A DNA stretch of 64,000 nucleotides from an uncultured Aquimarina sp. GTDB lineage: Bacteria; Bacteroidota; Bacteroidia; Flavobacteriales; Flavobacteriaceae. The stretch's first letter is position 1. Each line of letters starts with the position of its first letter. The stretch covers positions 372,001 through 436,000 of the forward strand of contig CANMCO010000002.1 of the NCBI GenBank assembly GCA_947496355.1, read 5' to 3'. This document shows, piece after piece, positions 8,988 through 17,532 of this stretch. The position numbers and the translations under genes were made by a program. Under the pieces are notes generated by a model. That model searched no databases and had not been told where the DNA came from. It was given only the letters and a program-made list of their open reading frames with translations.

Positions 8988-9956
8988 ATGTCAGTTTTAG
9001 TATATACAGAAAGTGAAGGAGGAAAGTTTAAAAAAGCAGCTTTCGAAGTGGCTTCTTATGCAAAAGAAGTGGCAAATATGTTAGGTACAACAGTTACTGC
9101 TGTAAGTGTTAATGGAGGTGATAGTAGCGAATTAGGAACTTATGGTGTAGATAAAGTGTTAGAAGTAAAGGGTGACAAGCTATCTACTTTTAGTGCAAAA
9201 GCTTATGCAGATGTTATAAAACAAGCTGCAGAGAAAGAAGGAGCAAAAGTTGTAGTCGTAAGTTCTACAGCAGATAGTAAGTTTTTAGCACCATTATTGG
9301 CGGTAAATCTTAATGCAGGTTATGCTTCTAATGTAGTTGCTTTGCCAGAAAGTGCTTCTCCTTTTAAGGTAAAACGTACAGCTTTTACCAATAAAGCATT
9401 TAATGTAACAGAAATGTCAACAGATGTTAAGATAATAGGGTTGTCTAATAATGCTTTTGGGTTGAAAGAAAATTCTGGTGCAGCATCATCTGAAGCTTTC
9501 GAACCTTCTCTATCTGATGAGGATTTTGAAGTGCAAGTAACAGCTGTGGATAAGGCTACTGATAAGGTTTCTATTGCTGATGCAGATATTGTAGTATCTG
9601 GTGGGCGTGGATTAAAAGGTCCAGAAAACTGGGGTATGATCGAAGACTTGGCAGGTGTGTTAGGAGCGGCTACCGCTTGTTCTAAACCTGTAAGTGATAT
9701 GGGTTGGAGACCACATAGCGAGCATGTGGGGCAAACAGGAAAACCAGTAGCTACTAATCTGTATATTGCTATTGGAGTTTCTGGAGCAATACAACACCTT
9801 GCCGGTATTAATGCAAGTAAAGTTAAAGTTGTGATTAATAATGATCCTGAAGCACCTTTCTTTAAAGCAGCAGACTACGGAATAGTAGGAGATGCTTTTG
9901 AAGTAGTGCCTAAGCTTATCGAAAAATTAAAAGAATTTAAGTCGAATAACGCATAA
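8988..9956 (+). CDS. etfA: Electron transfer flavoprotein, alpha subunit
   Basis: The 322-residue large subunit carries the FAD. An N-terminal ETF domain (1-190) is followed by the FAD-binding domain with VSGGRGLKGPENW near 203 and the ETF-alpha signature LYIAIGVSGAIQHLAG near 263. It accepts electrons from flavin dehydrogenases as a dimer with EtfB in the cytoplasm. It is the last gene of the etfBA unit: a strong terminator begins 24 bases after its stop. Confidence 0.95.
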   Translation: MSVLVYTESEGGKFKKAAFEVASYAKEVANMLGTTVTAVSVNGGDSSELGTYGVDKVLEVKGDKLSTFSAKAYADVIKQAAEKEGAKVVVVSSTADSKFLAPLLAVNLNAGYASNVVALPESASPFKVKRTAFTNKAFNVTEMSTDVKIIGLSNNAFGLKENSGAASSEAFEPSLSDEDFEVQVTAVDKATDKVSIADADIVVSGGRGLKGPENWGMIEDLAGVLGAATACSKPVSDMGWRPHSEHVGQTGKPVATNLYIAIGVSGAIQHLAGINASKVKVVINNDPEAPFFKAADYGIVGDAFEVVPKLIEKLKEFKSNNA

Positions 9957-9980
9957 TTTTCATAAATTGTGCCCAATTAG

Positions 9981-10030
9981 GGGCTGTTTGAACTTAGGTA
10001 AAAGTCCGCATGTTCAAACAGCCCTTTTTT
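9981..10030 (+). terminator. Intrinsic terminator after etfA
   Basis: Bases 9981-9993 pair with 10012-10024 (13 bp, 18-base loop) and are followed by six T residues. The structure runs to 13 bases before the start codon of the next gene. Confidence 0.85.
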
Positions 10031-10042
10031 ATTGAGAGCAAT

Positions 10043-10660
10043 ATGAGTTTAGTTCGACTGAACATAAAAGGAATATCATACAGTCAGACCCAAAATGGGG
10101 CGTACGCACTAATTTTAAGTGAGGTAGATGGAGAGAGAAAGTTACCAATTGTTATAGGTGCTTTTGAGGCACAATCTATAGCAATTGCTCTAGAAAAGGA
10201 AATCAAGCCTCCAAGACCATTAACCCATGATCTTTTTAAGAATTTTTCTGATCGATTTGATATTGTGGTCAAACAAGTTATTATTCACAAATTAGTAGAT
10301 GGTGTTTTTTATTCTAGTATAATTTGTGAGCGAGATAAAATCGAAGAGATTATTGATGCTAGAACAAGTGATGCTATTGCATTGGCTCTGCGTTTTCAAG
10401 CGCCAATATTTACGTATAAAAATATCTTAGACCAAGCGGGAATATATTTAAAAGTAAACCCAAAGAAAGATGAAGAGAGTGATCCTGAAAGTTTATTAGT
10501 AGACGAATTGGTGTCTGAAGATGTTGAGATGATTGGCAAAGAAACGAGTTATAAAGACCTATCCCTAGATGAACTTAATCGAATGCTTGATCAAGCTGTA
10601 ACTAATGAAGATTATGAATTAGCTGCAAGAATAAGAGACGAAATTTCTAAACGAGGTTAG
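10043..10660 (+). CDS. Bifunctional nuclease family protein with UVR motif
   Basis: The 205-residue protein has an N-terminal BFN (DUF151) domain, about 1-135, with LPIVIGAFEAQSIAIALE and the RTSDAIALALRFQAPIFT segment, and a C-terminal UvrB/UvrC-type motif (YELAARIRDEISKR) at the very end. Plant BFN proteins show DNase and RNase activity; bacterial function is not settled. The frame opens at 10010, but that Met lies inside the etfA terminator, and the family start MSLVRLNIKG is at 10043, so the later start is used. No close promoter consensus was found, so it may have a nonstandard promoter or depend on read-through. Confidence 0.85.
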   Translation: MSLVRLNIKGISYSQTQNGAYALILSEVDGERKLPIVIGAFEAQSIAIALEKEIKPPRPLTHDLFKNFSDRFDIVVKQVIIHKLVDGVFYSSIICERDKIEEIIDARTSDAIALALRFQAPIFTYKNILDQAGIYLKVNPKKDEESDPESLLVDELVSEDVEMIGKETSYKDLSLDELNRMLDQAVTNEDYELAARIRDEISKRG

Positions 10661-10713
10661 GTTAGCTTTATATTTACTACTACTACGATAAGGGACTAAT
10701 TATATTTTTTTAA

Positions 10714-12411
10714 ATGATTTCAAGATTTATGAAGAAAGGATTACTTACTTTTCTGCTTTCACTATCCGTTTTTACAATATTATCTGCACAGTCCATTGAA
10801 AAAAAATGGATTTTAGAGTACAATAAAGAAACATCTAAGGAAAATTATTTTCAATTTGACAAAGGTCAATTTTCATATTCTTTGAGTGACCCTATTGAAT
10901 CCTTGAAAGGAGATTATGTACAGCAAAATAATGTTTTATTGTTGTTTCCTGACATTGCAGAAGATTCTATTATAAAGTATAAGATAAACGCTGTCACAGA
11001 TTCTACTCTGGTGTTGTCTAAGAATGGAATTTCGTATGCTTTAAAAACTCCAAACGAAATTATTCCTGTTTCTCAAGTCGTAAAAGGTGAGAAAATGGTT
11101 CCTAATCAAGGATTTTCATTCAATAGCTTCTGGAGAGGGATATTAGGTATGATTGTCCTTTTAATAATTGCTTACTTATTTAGTAGTAATAGAAAAGCTA
11201 TTAATTGGAGGACTGTTGGATTAGGTGTTGGGTTTCAATTAATAATTGCCATTGGAGTTTTAAGAATACCATTTGTTCAAACGATATTTGAGTGGGTTGG
11301 AGGCCTATTCGTTAGTGTTTTAGACTTTACTAGAGCTGGAAGTAAATTTCTGTTTGAAGGTTTGGTTGTAGACATGGATACCTTTGGTTTTATATTCGCT
11401 TTTCAAGTATTACCAACTATTATATTCTTTTCAGCGTTAACCTCCTTATTATTTTATTTAGGTATTATTCAAAAAGTAGTAAAAGGCTTGGCTTGGTTGC
11501 TAAGTAAAGCACTAAAGATATCTGGAGCAGAAAGTTTAAGTGTCGCTGGTAACATCTTTTTAGGCCAAACAGAAGCACCTCTATTAATTAAAGCGTATTT
11601 AGAAAAGATGAATAAGTCTGAAATGCTATTGGTTATGATCGGTGGCATGGCAACTGTTGCGGGAGCTGTATTGGCAGCTTATATCGGGTTTTTAGGAGGA
11701 GACGACCCAGTTTTAAGACTACAATTTGCAAAACACCTATTAGCAGCTTCAGTAATGGCGGCTCCAGGAGCAATTATTATTTCTAAAATACTATTTCCTC
11801 AAACAGAAGAAATTAATACAGACGTACATGTTTCTTCAGAAAAAATAGGATCTAATATTTTAGACGCCATAGCAAACGGAACAACCGAAGGCTTAAGACT
11901 AGCTGTAAATGTTGGCGCTATGTTATTAGTATTTGTAGCCTTTATTGCTATGCTGAATGGTATATTAAGTTGGGTTGGAGACATTACTTCTATAAACACT
12001 TGGATAGCATCAAACACAGCTTACCAAAGCTTATCTCTTGAACTTATTTTGGGCTATCTTTTTGCGCCATTAATGTGGCTGATTGGAGTCGCCAAAGAAG
12101 ACATAGCTTTAATGGGCCAACTTTTAGGGATAAAACTAGCGGCTAGTGAGTTTGTTGGTTATATACAATTAGCAGATTTAAAAAATGTAACAAATTCAAC
12201 ACATTTAACCTATAACAAATCCGTTATAATGGCTACTTATATGTTATGTGGTTTTGCAAATTTTGCATCTATAGGTATACAAATTGGCGGTATAGGTTCT
12301 TTAGCTCCTGGTCAGCGCAAAACATTATCCGAGTTTGGTATGAAGGCTCTTATAGGAGGTACTATTGCTTCATTATTATCGGCGACTATAGCAGGAATGA
12401 TAATTGGGTAG
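10714..12411 (+). CDS. CNT-family nucleoside transporter with extra N-terminal domain
   Basis: This 565-residue protein begins with a signal-like segment ending at LSAQS, then about 100 soluble residues rich in beta strands and resembling a small lipocalin-like domain. A concentrative nucleoside transporter follows (about 140-565) with the diagnostic GQTEAPLLIKAYL motif, gate segments and around eight to ten helices. Such carriers import nucleosides with Na+ or H+. If the first segment is a cleaved signal, the added domain faces the periplasm. A nearby Met (MKKGLLTF, residue 6, base 10729) is an equally plausible start. The next gene, thyA, also serves pyrimidine metabolism but has its own -7 box. 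Confidence 0.88.
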   Translation: MISRFMKKGLLTFLLSLSVFTILSAQSIEKKWILEYNKETSKENYFQFDKGQFSYSLSDPIESLKGDYVQQNNVLLLFPDIAEDSIIKYKINAVTDSTLVLSKNGISYALKTPNEIIPVSQVVKGEKMVPNQGFSFNSFWRGILGMIVLLIIAYLFSSNRKAINWRTVGLGVGFQLIIAIGVLRIPFVQTIFEWVGGLFVSVLDFTRAGSKFLFEGLVVDMDTFGFIFAFQVLPTIIFFSALTSLLFYLGIIQKVVKGLAWLLSKALKISGAESLSVAGNIFLGQTEAPLLIKAYLEKMNKSEMLLVMIGGMATVAGAVLAAYIGFLGGDDPVLRLQFAKHLLAASVMAAPGAIIISKILFPQTEEINTDVHVSSEKIGSNILDAIANGTTEGLRLAVNVGAMLLVFVAFIAMLNGILSWVGDITSINTWIASNTAYQSLSLELILGYLFAPLMWLIGVAKEDIALMGQLLGIKLAASEFVGYIQLADLKNVTNSTHLTYNKSVIMATYMLCGFANFASIGIQIGGIGSLAPGQRKTLSEFGMKALIGGTIASLLSATIAGMIIG

Positions 12412-12511
12412 TTAAGTATCTTGTTTTTTTGCAGATGTCATAATTTTCAACAGCCGTTTATAACTATTTTATAATCTTTAGGTTAAACAATATGTCAAAA
12501 CCTATTTTTTG

Positions 12512-12519
12512 TATATTTG
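12512..12519 (+). promoter_or_regulatory. -7 box of thyA
   Basis: TATATTTG is an exact TAnnTTTG match, 48 bases upstream of the thyA ATG, in the 156-base gap after the transporter gene. Confidence 0.5.
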
Positions 12520-12567
12520 GAAAGCACTATATAATTTTAATGAATAACATAAACAGTAAGAGAGACT

Positions 12568-13392
12568 ATGAGACAATATCTTGATCTTGTGCGTCATGTA
12601 ATGGAGAATGGGAATACGAAAGAAGATCGAACCGGTACAGGAACAAAAAGTGTTTTTGGATATCAAATGCGTTTTGACCTTAGTGAAGGCTTCCCAATGG
12701 TTACTACCAAAAAACTACATCTCAAATCCATAGTTTATGAACTACTATGGTTTTTGAAAGGAGATACTAATATTGAGTATCTTCAGGAAAATGGTGTGCG
12801 TATTTGGAATGAGTGGGCAGATGAAAATGGAGATTTGGGACCAGTATACGGTCATCAATGGCGAAACTGGGATGGAAATGAAATAGATCAAATAAAAGAG
12901 GTTGTAGAGGCGCTTAAAAATAATCCAGATAGCAGGCGTATGCTGGTATCAGCATGGAATCCAAGTGTGTTGCCAGATACTTCAAAATCATTTTCAGAAA
13001 ATGTAGCCAATGGTAAAGCTGCATTACCACCATGCCATGCTTTTTTTCAATTTTATGTAGCAAATGGCAAGTTATCTTGCCAATTATATCAGCGTAGTGC
13101 AGATATATTTTTGGGTGTGCCTTTTAATATTGCTTCTTATGCTTTATTTACTATGATGATGGCACAAGTTTGTGGTTATGAAGCTGGAGAGTTTATTCAT
13201 ACATTTGGTGATGCACATGTCTATAATAATCATAAAGATCAATTAGAGTTGCAACTCTCGAGAGAACCGCGTAAATTACCTAAAATGATAATCAATCCAG
13301 AGGTAAAAGATATTTTTGGCTTTGTTTTTGATGATTTTAAATTAGTAGACTATGATCCACACCCGCATATTAAGGGTATGGTGGCCGTTTAA
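12568..13392 (+). CDS. thyA: Thymidylate synthase
   Basis: The enzyme methylates dUMP to dTMP using methylene-tetrahydrofolate, producing dihydrofolate that DHFR must reduce. The 274-residue sequence shows the catalytic Cys at 156 ([13 protein letters not shown]), [19 protein letters not shown] and the C-terminal [10 protein letters not shown]. Compared with the 264-residue enterobacterial enzyme there are about ten extra residues before the active site (around [12 protein letters not shown]). A DHFR gene lies about 7.5 kb away rather than adjacent, and it is a fusion. Confidence 0.97.
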   Translation: MRQYLDLVRHVMENGNTKEDRTGTGTKSVFGYQMRFDLSEGFPMVTTKKLHLKSIVYELLWFLKGDTNIEYLQENGVRIWNEWADENGDLGPVYGHQWRNWDGNEIDQIKEVVEALKNNPDSRRMLVSAWNPSVLPDTSKSFSENVANGKAALPPCHAFFQFYVANGKLSCQLYQRSADIFLGVPFNIASYALFTMMMAQVCGYEAGEFIHTFGDAHVYNNHKDQLELQLSREPRKLPKMIINPEVKDIFGFVFDDFKLVDYDPHPHIKGMVAV

Positions 13393-13415
13393 CCCCAAAT
13401 TTAAAACGAGTTATT

Positions 13416-13841
13416 ATGAAAAAACTATTACTAATATTGCTTGCATTATTACCCTTACTTTCTTTTTCTCAGGATGGAATAATTCTATCTCAGGAAAATG
13501 CAAATGAGAAAGGAATTACGCCGCTTTGGCCAAAATGTAATAAATCAAGACAAACACCTACTCAATGTTTTGATCAAAAATTAAGAAATCACATTATCCA
13601 AAATTTTGAATATCCCGAACTGGCAGTTAGTGAAGCCTTAGAAGGTACAGTGACCGTAGAATTTATTATAAACAAAAAAGGGAAAGTAGAAATTCTTGAA
13701 GTTAAAGGTGCTCACAGATATCTACAAAGAGAAGCAATTAGAATTGTAAGAACAATTCCTAAAATGGAACCCGGAAAATGGGGTAATAAACCTATTTCTG
13801 TGGCATATGTAGTTCCGATTACTTTTAGGAAACCACAATAG
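13416..13841 (+). CDS. Secreted TonB C-terminal domain protein
   Basis: The 141-residue protein has a signal peptide (MKKLLLILLALLPLLSFSQ) and a TonB C-terminal fold from about 55 onward (YPELAVSEALEGTVTVEFIINKKGKVEILEVKGAH, split here only by description of the repeats of strands). It has no N-terminal anchor beyond the signal and no Pro-rich periplasmic spacer, so it is not a complete TonB. It may be a free periplasmic or outer-membrane-associated member. It lies 23 bases after thyA and is probably co-transcribed with it. Confidence 0.75.
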   Translation: MKKLLLILLALLPLLSFSQDGIILSQENANEKGITPLWPKCNKSRQTPTQCFDQKLRNHIIQNFEYPELAVSEALEGTVTVEFIINKKGKVEILEVKGAHRYLQREAIRIVRTIPKMEPGKWGNKPISVAYVVPITFRKPQ

Positions 13842-13902
13842 TTTATAACATATTTTAACATTGGATTAACCTTGTTAAAAGTCGAGAAAAAATAAAAATC
13901 AG

Positions 13903-13910
13903 TAAATTTG
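13903..13910 (+). promoter_or_regulatory. -7 box of egtB-egtD
   Basis: TAAATTTG matches TAnnTTTG exactly. Transcription would begin near 13915, inside the left arm of the hairpin at 13911-13935, so the egt transcript would not carry that hairpin whole while read-through from upstream would. Confidence 0.5.
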
Positions 13911-13942
13911 AGTGTATTCGTAAATCGAATACACTTTTTTTT
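13911..13942 (+). terminator. Terminator abutting the egtB start codon
   Basis: Bases 13911-13920 pair perfectly with 13926-13935 (10 bp, loop TAAAT), followed by seven T residues and then directly by the ATG of egtB. It is a textbook intrinsic terminator for the upstream thyA/TonB-C unit. Confidence 0.75.
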
Positions 13943-15106
13943 ATGATTATTACAGATAATTTAATTACCTCTTTTCTAAAAACCCGTTCTGATACAGAGG
14001 AACTTTGTGCTCCTCTTGCGATAGAAGATTATGTAATTCAACCCATTGTTGATGTGTCACCTCCAAAATGGCACTTAGGGCATACTACATGGTTCTTTGA
14101 AGAATTTATTTTAGCAAAATATCATAGTGATTATAAACGCTTTCACCCTGAATATGCTTTTGTTTTTAATAGCTATTACGAAAGTATAGGGAAAAGAGTG
14201 ATCAGAACTAATCGTGGAAATCTTTCCAGACCTACAGTAAGTGAAGTTTATGAATATAGGGATTATGTAACCAGCCATTTACAGGCCTTTCTTGAGGAAA
14301 ATAATGATTATAAGATTCATGAATTAGTAGAGATCGGTATTCATCATGAAAAACAACATCAAGAACTTTTATTGACAGATATAAAATATATACTTGGTAA
14401 TAACCCATTACTTCCTAAGTATAATGAAACATTTACAGAAAATACTATTTCTGATCAAGAACCAGAATATATTACCATAGATGAAGGAGTTTATGAAATA
14501 GGATATAAAGGAAATGATTTTTGTTATGATAATGAACTAGGAGTACATAAGGTATTCCTTCAGGAATATGATATTTGTGACAGATTAGTATCCAATAAAG
14601 AATATCTTCAATTTATTAATGATGGCGGTTATAAAAATAGTTTGTTATGGCATGCTGAAGCTTGGGATTGGATCAATAATGATAACATTAGCACACCACT
14701 ATATTGGCATCACATAGATGGAAAATACCAACAATATACTTTACAAGGGTTAAAAGATTTGAAACCAGAAGCAGCGTTGACTCATATCTCGTATTATGAA
14801 GCATTTGCTTTTAGTCAATGGAAAGGGGAACGTTTGCCTACAGAGTTTGAATGGGAAGTAGCACAGCCATATTTTAAGTGGGGCGAACGATGGGAATGGA
14901 CTGAAAGCGCCTATTCTCCCTATCCAAATTATAAAAAAGCGGCTGGAGCACTAGGTGAATATAACGGAAAATTTATGGTGAACCAAAAAGTGCTTAGAGG
15001 TGGATCTGTTGCCACAGCTCAAAATCATACAAGACCTACATATCGTAATTTTTTTCACCCACATTTAAGATGGCAATTCACGGGTTTAAGACTTGTGAAG
15101 GATTAA
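13943..15106 (+). CDS. egtB: Ergothioneine biosynthesis sulfoxide synthase EgtB
   Basis: This non-haem iron enzyme joins hercynine to a cysteine-type thiol with O2, forming the C-S bond of ergothioneine. The 387-residue protein has an N-terminal DinB-like iron-binding domain with candidate ligands H47 (WHLGHTTWFFEEF) and the H135-x3-H139-x-E141 motif, then an FGE-sulfatase-like domain (about 160-387) ending RPTYRNFFHPHLRWQFTGLRL. There is no C-terminal methyltransferase domain, which argues against the ovothiol enzyme OvoA. Whether it uses cysteine or gamma-glutamylcysteine is not visible. egtD follows immediately. Confidence 0.93.
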   Translation: MIITDNLITSFLKTRSDTEELCAPLAIEDYVIQPIVDVSPPKWHLGHTTWFFEEFILAKYHSDYKRFHPEYAFVFNSYYESIGKRVIRTNRGNLSRPTVSEVYEYRDYVTSHLQAFLEENNDYKIHELVEIGIHHEKQHQELLLTDIKYILGNNPLLPKYNETFTENTISDQEPEYITIDEGVYEIGYKGNDFCYDNELGVHKVFLQEYDICDRLVSNKEYLQFINDGGYKNSLLWHAEAWDWINNDNISTPLYWHHIDGKYQQYTLQGLKDLKPEAALTHISYYEAFAFSQWKGERLPTEFEWEVAQPYFKWGERWEWTESAYSPYPNYKKAAGALGEYNGKFMVNQKVLRGGSVATAQNHTRPTYRNFFHPHLRWQFTGLRLVKD

Positions 15107-15123
15107 TAATTCTATTCTATTAT

Positions 15124-16095
15124 ATGAATTCTAAGGATCAAAAAGTATTAGTTTCGACTTTCGAAAAGGAAGTTTATGAAGGATTGACTGCATTTCCAAA
15201 ATATTTATCATCAAAATATTTTTATGACGAAATAGGGGATGAGCTTTTTCAACAGATTATGGCGCTACCAGAATACTATCTTACCAGGGCAGAGTATGAA
15301 ATTTTTGAAACGAATAAATCAGGAATTATACGAAGTTTTGATGCCAATAAAAAGGGGTTTGATTTAATAGAACTGGGAGCAGGAGATGGAAAAAAGACAA
15401 AAGTATTATTAAAAGAGTTACAAGAAGAGGAATATGATTATACCTATGTTCCTATCGATATAAGCCAAAATGCAGTAGATGGATTAGTGAAAAACTTAAA
15501 CCTTGAAATGCCAGAAGTATCAGTTCAGGGACAAATAGGAGAGTATTTCGAAGTTTTGGATCGTTTGCAGCATATTAGTGATCGTAAAAAAGTGATTATG
15601 GTTTTGGGGTCCAATATTGGAAACTTATTGCACCCAAGAGCTATTCAGTTTTTAAAAAAATTATGCAAGGCAATGCATCCTGAGGACCTCTTATTTATGG
15701 GTTTTGATCAAAAAAAGCATCCACAGAAAGTTTTGGATGCGTATAACGACAAATCTGGTGTGACGGCAGCTTTTAACAAGAATGTTCTAGCAAGAATCAA
15801 TAAAGAACTTAATGGTAATTTTGATCTGAATAAATTTATGCATTGGGAAACATACGATCCCGAGAGTGGAACTGCCAAAAGTTACTTAGTAAGTAAAGAG
15901 AAGCAAACCGTAGATATTGACAATCTATCATTGCAAGTTCATTTTGAAGCCTGGGAGAGTATACATACTGAAATTTCTCAAAAATATGACGATGATATAG
16001 TAAAATGGCTTGCAAAAGAATCAGGCTTGAAAATTGTAGAATCTTTCTCAGATGAGAATGGTGATTATAAAAATTATGTAATTACAAAAGCTTAA
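15124..16095 (+). CDS. egtD: L-histidine N-alpha-methyltransferase EgtD
   Basis: EgtD trimethylates histidine to hercynine with SAM, the first step of ergothioneine synthesis. The 323-residue protein shows YFYDEIGDELFQQI and LPEYYLTRAEYEIF near the N-terminus, the SAM loop LIELGAGDGKKTKVLL and VLGSNIGNLLHP, all family signatures. The frame continues upstream to an ATG at 15070 that overlaps egtB, but MNSKDQKVLV at 15124 gives the normal family start 17 bases after the egtB stop. Together with egtB it forms a two-step hercynine sulfoxide module. Confidence 0.93.
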   Translation: MNSKDQKVLVSTFEKEVYEGLTAFPKYLSSKYFYDEIGDELFQQIMALPEYYLTRAEYEIFETNKSGIIRSFDANKKGFDLIELGAGDGKKTKVLLKELQEEEYDYTYVPIDISQNAVDGLVKNLNLEMPEVSVQGQIGEYFEVLDRLQHISDRKKVIMVLGSNIGNLLHPRAIQFLKKLCKAMHPEDLLFMGFDQKKHPQKVLDAYNDKSGVTAAFNKNVLARINKELNGNFDLNKFMHWETYDPESGTAKSYLVSKEKQTVDIDNLSLQVHFEAWESIHTEISQKYDDDIVKWLAKESGLKIVESFSDENGDYKNYVITKA

Positions 16096-16128
16096 ATAAA
16101 AAAATGTAAATATCCTAATTATAGAGAG

Positions 16129-16410
16129 ATGAAAGCAATTTGGAATGGTAAGATAATAGCAGAAAGTAATAATACTAAAGTGATAGAAAATAACCACTAT
16201 TTTCCTCCTGAGACTATTAAACAAGAATTTTTTAAATCAAGTAATACGCACACCAATTGCCCTTGGAAAGGAATGGCATCTTATTATACTCTGGAAGTGG
16301 ATGGAAAAGAAAATCAAGATGCTGCCTGGTATTATCCTGAAACAAGTGATCTGGCAAAACAAATTAAGGGTTATGTAGCCTTTTGGAAAGGTGTTGAGGT
16401 TGTAGAATGA
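16129..16410 (+). CDS. DUF427 domain protein
   Basis: A 93-residue single-domain DUF427 protein with the conserved core SNTHTNCPWKGMASYYTLEV and the C-terminal YVAFWKGVEV segment. The family has a small beta-fold and no agreed function. It is 33 bases after egtD and before a terminator, so it is the third gene of the ergothioneine unit. That linkage could be functional or simply genomic. Confidence 0.85.
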   Translation: MKAIWNGKIIAESNNTKVIENNHYFPPETIKQEFFKSSNTHTNCPWKGMASYYTLEVDGKENQDAAWYYPETSDLAKQIKGYVAFWKGVEVVE

Positions 16411-16431
16411 TGTTACAACCCCAACTTTTTT
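16393..16431 (+). terminator. Terminator after the egt unit
   Basis: GGTTGTA (16398-16404) pairs with TACAACC (16414-16420). The stem extends by GTTG/CAAC across a bulge and is followed by six T residues. It overlaps the stop codon of the DUF427 gene. Confidence 0.6.
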
Positions 16432-16435
16432 AGAA

Positions 16436-17377
16436 TTATTTTCTTTCCAAAACACGTATAACGGTGGGCGATAATTCGTTGCTATTTCCTGAGTTAGCTA
16501 CGCAATTAATATATATCTTTTCACCATCTGGGCTAAATGCCAAATCATTTGGTGTTCTTAGTCCAGAAGTTTTGGCATTTCCATCAGTATTTGTTGCGCT
16601 ACCATTTCCAGCAATTACCTCTACAGATCCACCGTCTAAGCTTACTTTGTAAATTTGTCCTAATGAAGCGGCTGTAAGATAAAGTTCACCTTCAAATGAA
16701 GTAATGTGAGCGTTGCCGGTTGAATTAGGGATTGCTGCCAGTATAGAAACATCTCCCGTAGGTGTAACTTCTAGCACGTTGCCATCACTAAAGTTCACAA
16801 CATATAAATGCCCTGTATCTTTTACCCAGGTTATGCCGTTTGCGCATGCAAAATCAGCACTACTTGCAAATAGAATAGAATCCCCATTTGGAGCTAATTT
16901 TGTTATCGTACCGTTTTGACAACTTAAGACATAAATATTCCCGGCATCGTCAATAGTTATTCCGGTGGGTAAGGCTACAGATTCTGTAAAAAGTTCCGTA
17001 TTCCCATCAGAATCTATTTTAAAGACTTGGCTTGATCCAAAATTGGACTGATACAAATTACCCTGGGCATCAAAATGATTACCTGTCATACCGGCTGGGT
17101 TTAGGCTTGCAAAAAGTTCTGATTCTCCGTTATTGGGATTAATTTTAAAAATATCGGAGCCATTAATGTTTGCTAAACCAACTCCAAAATCCGCAGCATA
17201 AATATTTCCATCAGCGTCTACATCTAGTCCACCGGTTCCAATTGGTAGGGTGACAAGGGTGGATAGCTTGTATCTAACAGGTGGGATTGAGTCATCATCA
17301 GATGGTATATAATCATCAACCCCGCATGAATAAAATGAAACGGATGTAATTAATAAGAAGACAATAATTTTTTTCAT
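16436..17377 (-). CDS. Lipoprotein with SMP-30/NHL-type beta-propeller
   Basis: The 313-residue protein has a lipoprotein signal (SVSFYSCG, lipidated Cys at about 18) and then a six-bladed propeller built from repeats of the type GLDVDADGNIYAADFG, GITIDDAGNIYVLS and DLAFSPDGEKIYINCV. This places it in the SMP-30/gluconolactonase and NHL superfamily, anchored to a membrane. A lactonase function cannot be assumed without the metal-site residues being aligned. It faces the egt unit tail to tail. Confidence 0.8.
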   Translation of the reverse strand: MKKIIVFLLITSVSFYSCGVDDYIPSDDDSIPPVRYKLSTLVTLPIGTGGLDVDADGNIYAADFGVGLANINGSDIFKINPNNGESELFASLNPAGMTGNHFDAQGNLYQSNFGSSQVFKIDSDGNTELFTESVALPTGITIDDAGNIYVLSCQNGTITKLAPNGDSILFASSADFACANGITWVKDTGHLYVVNFSDGNVLEVTPTGDVSILAAIPNSTGNAHITSFEGELYLTAASLGQIYKVSLDGGSVEVIAGNGSATNTDGNAKTSGLRTPNDLAFSPDGEKIYINCVANSGNSNELSPTVIRVLERK

Positions 17378-17532
17378 CTTGTTCGTTTTTAATTTTTAGA
17401 AATGATTTTTGTTACAAACAAATGAATAGAACTTTTAGGTAAGATTTGTTATTCTTTAGAAGCACTTTAGATTTCCCGTCAAGGATTTACATAATTTATT
17501 TATAAACTCTATAAATGTCTTGTTGAAATATT

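Noticed and set aside
10010..10042. Earlier start for the BFN/UVR gene
   Set aside because: The added residues lie inside the etfA terminator and do not match the family.
13943..15106. Ovothiol synthase OvoA
   Set aside because: OvoA carries a C-terminal methyltransferase domain; this protein stops after the FGE-like domain and is next to egtD.
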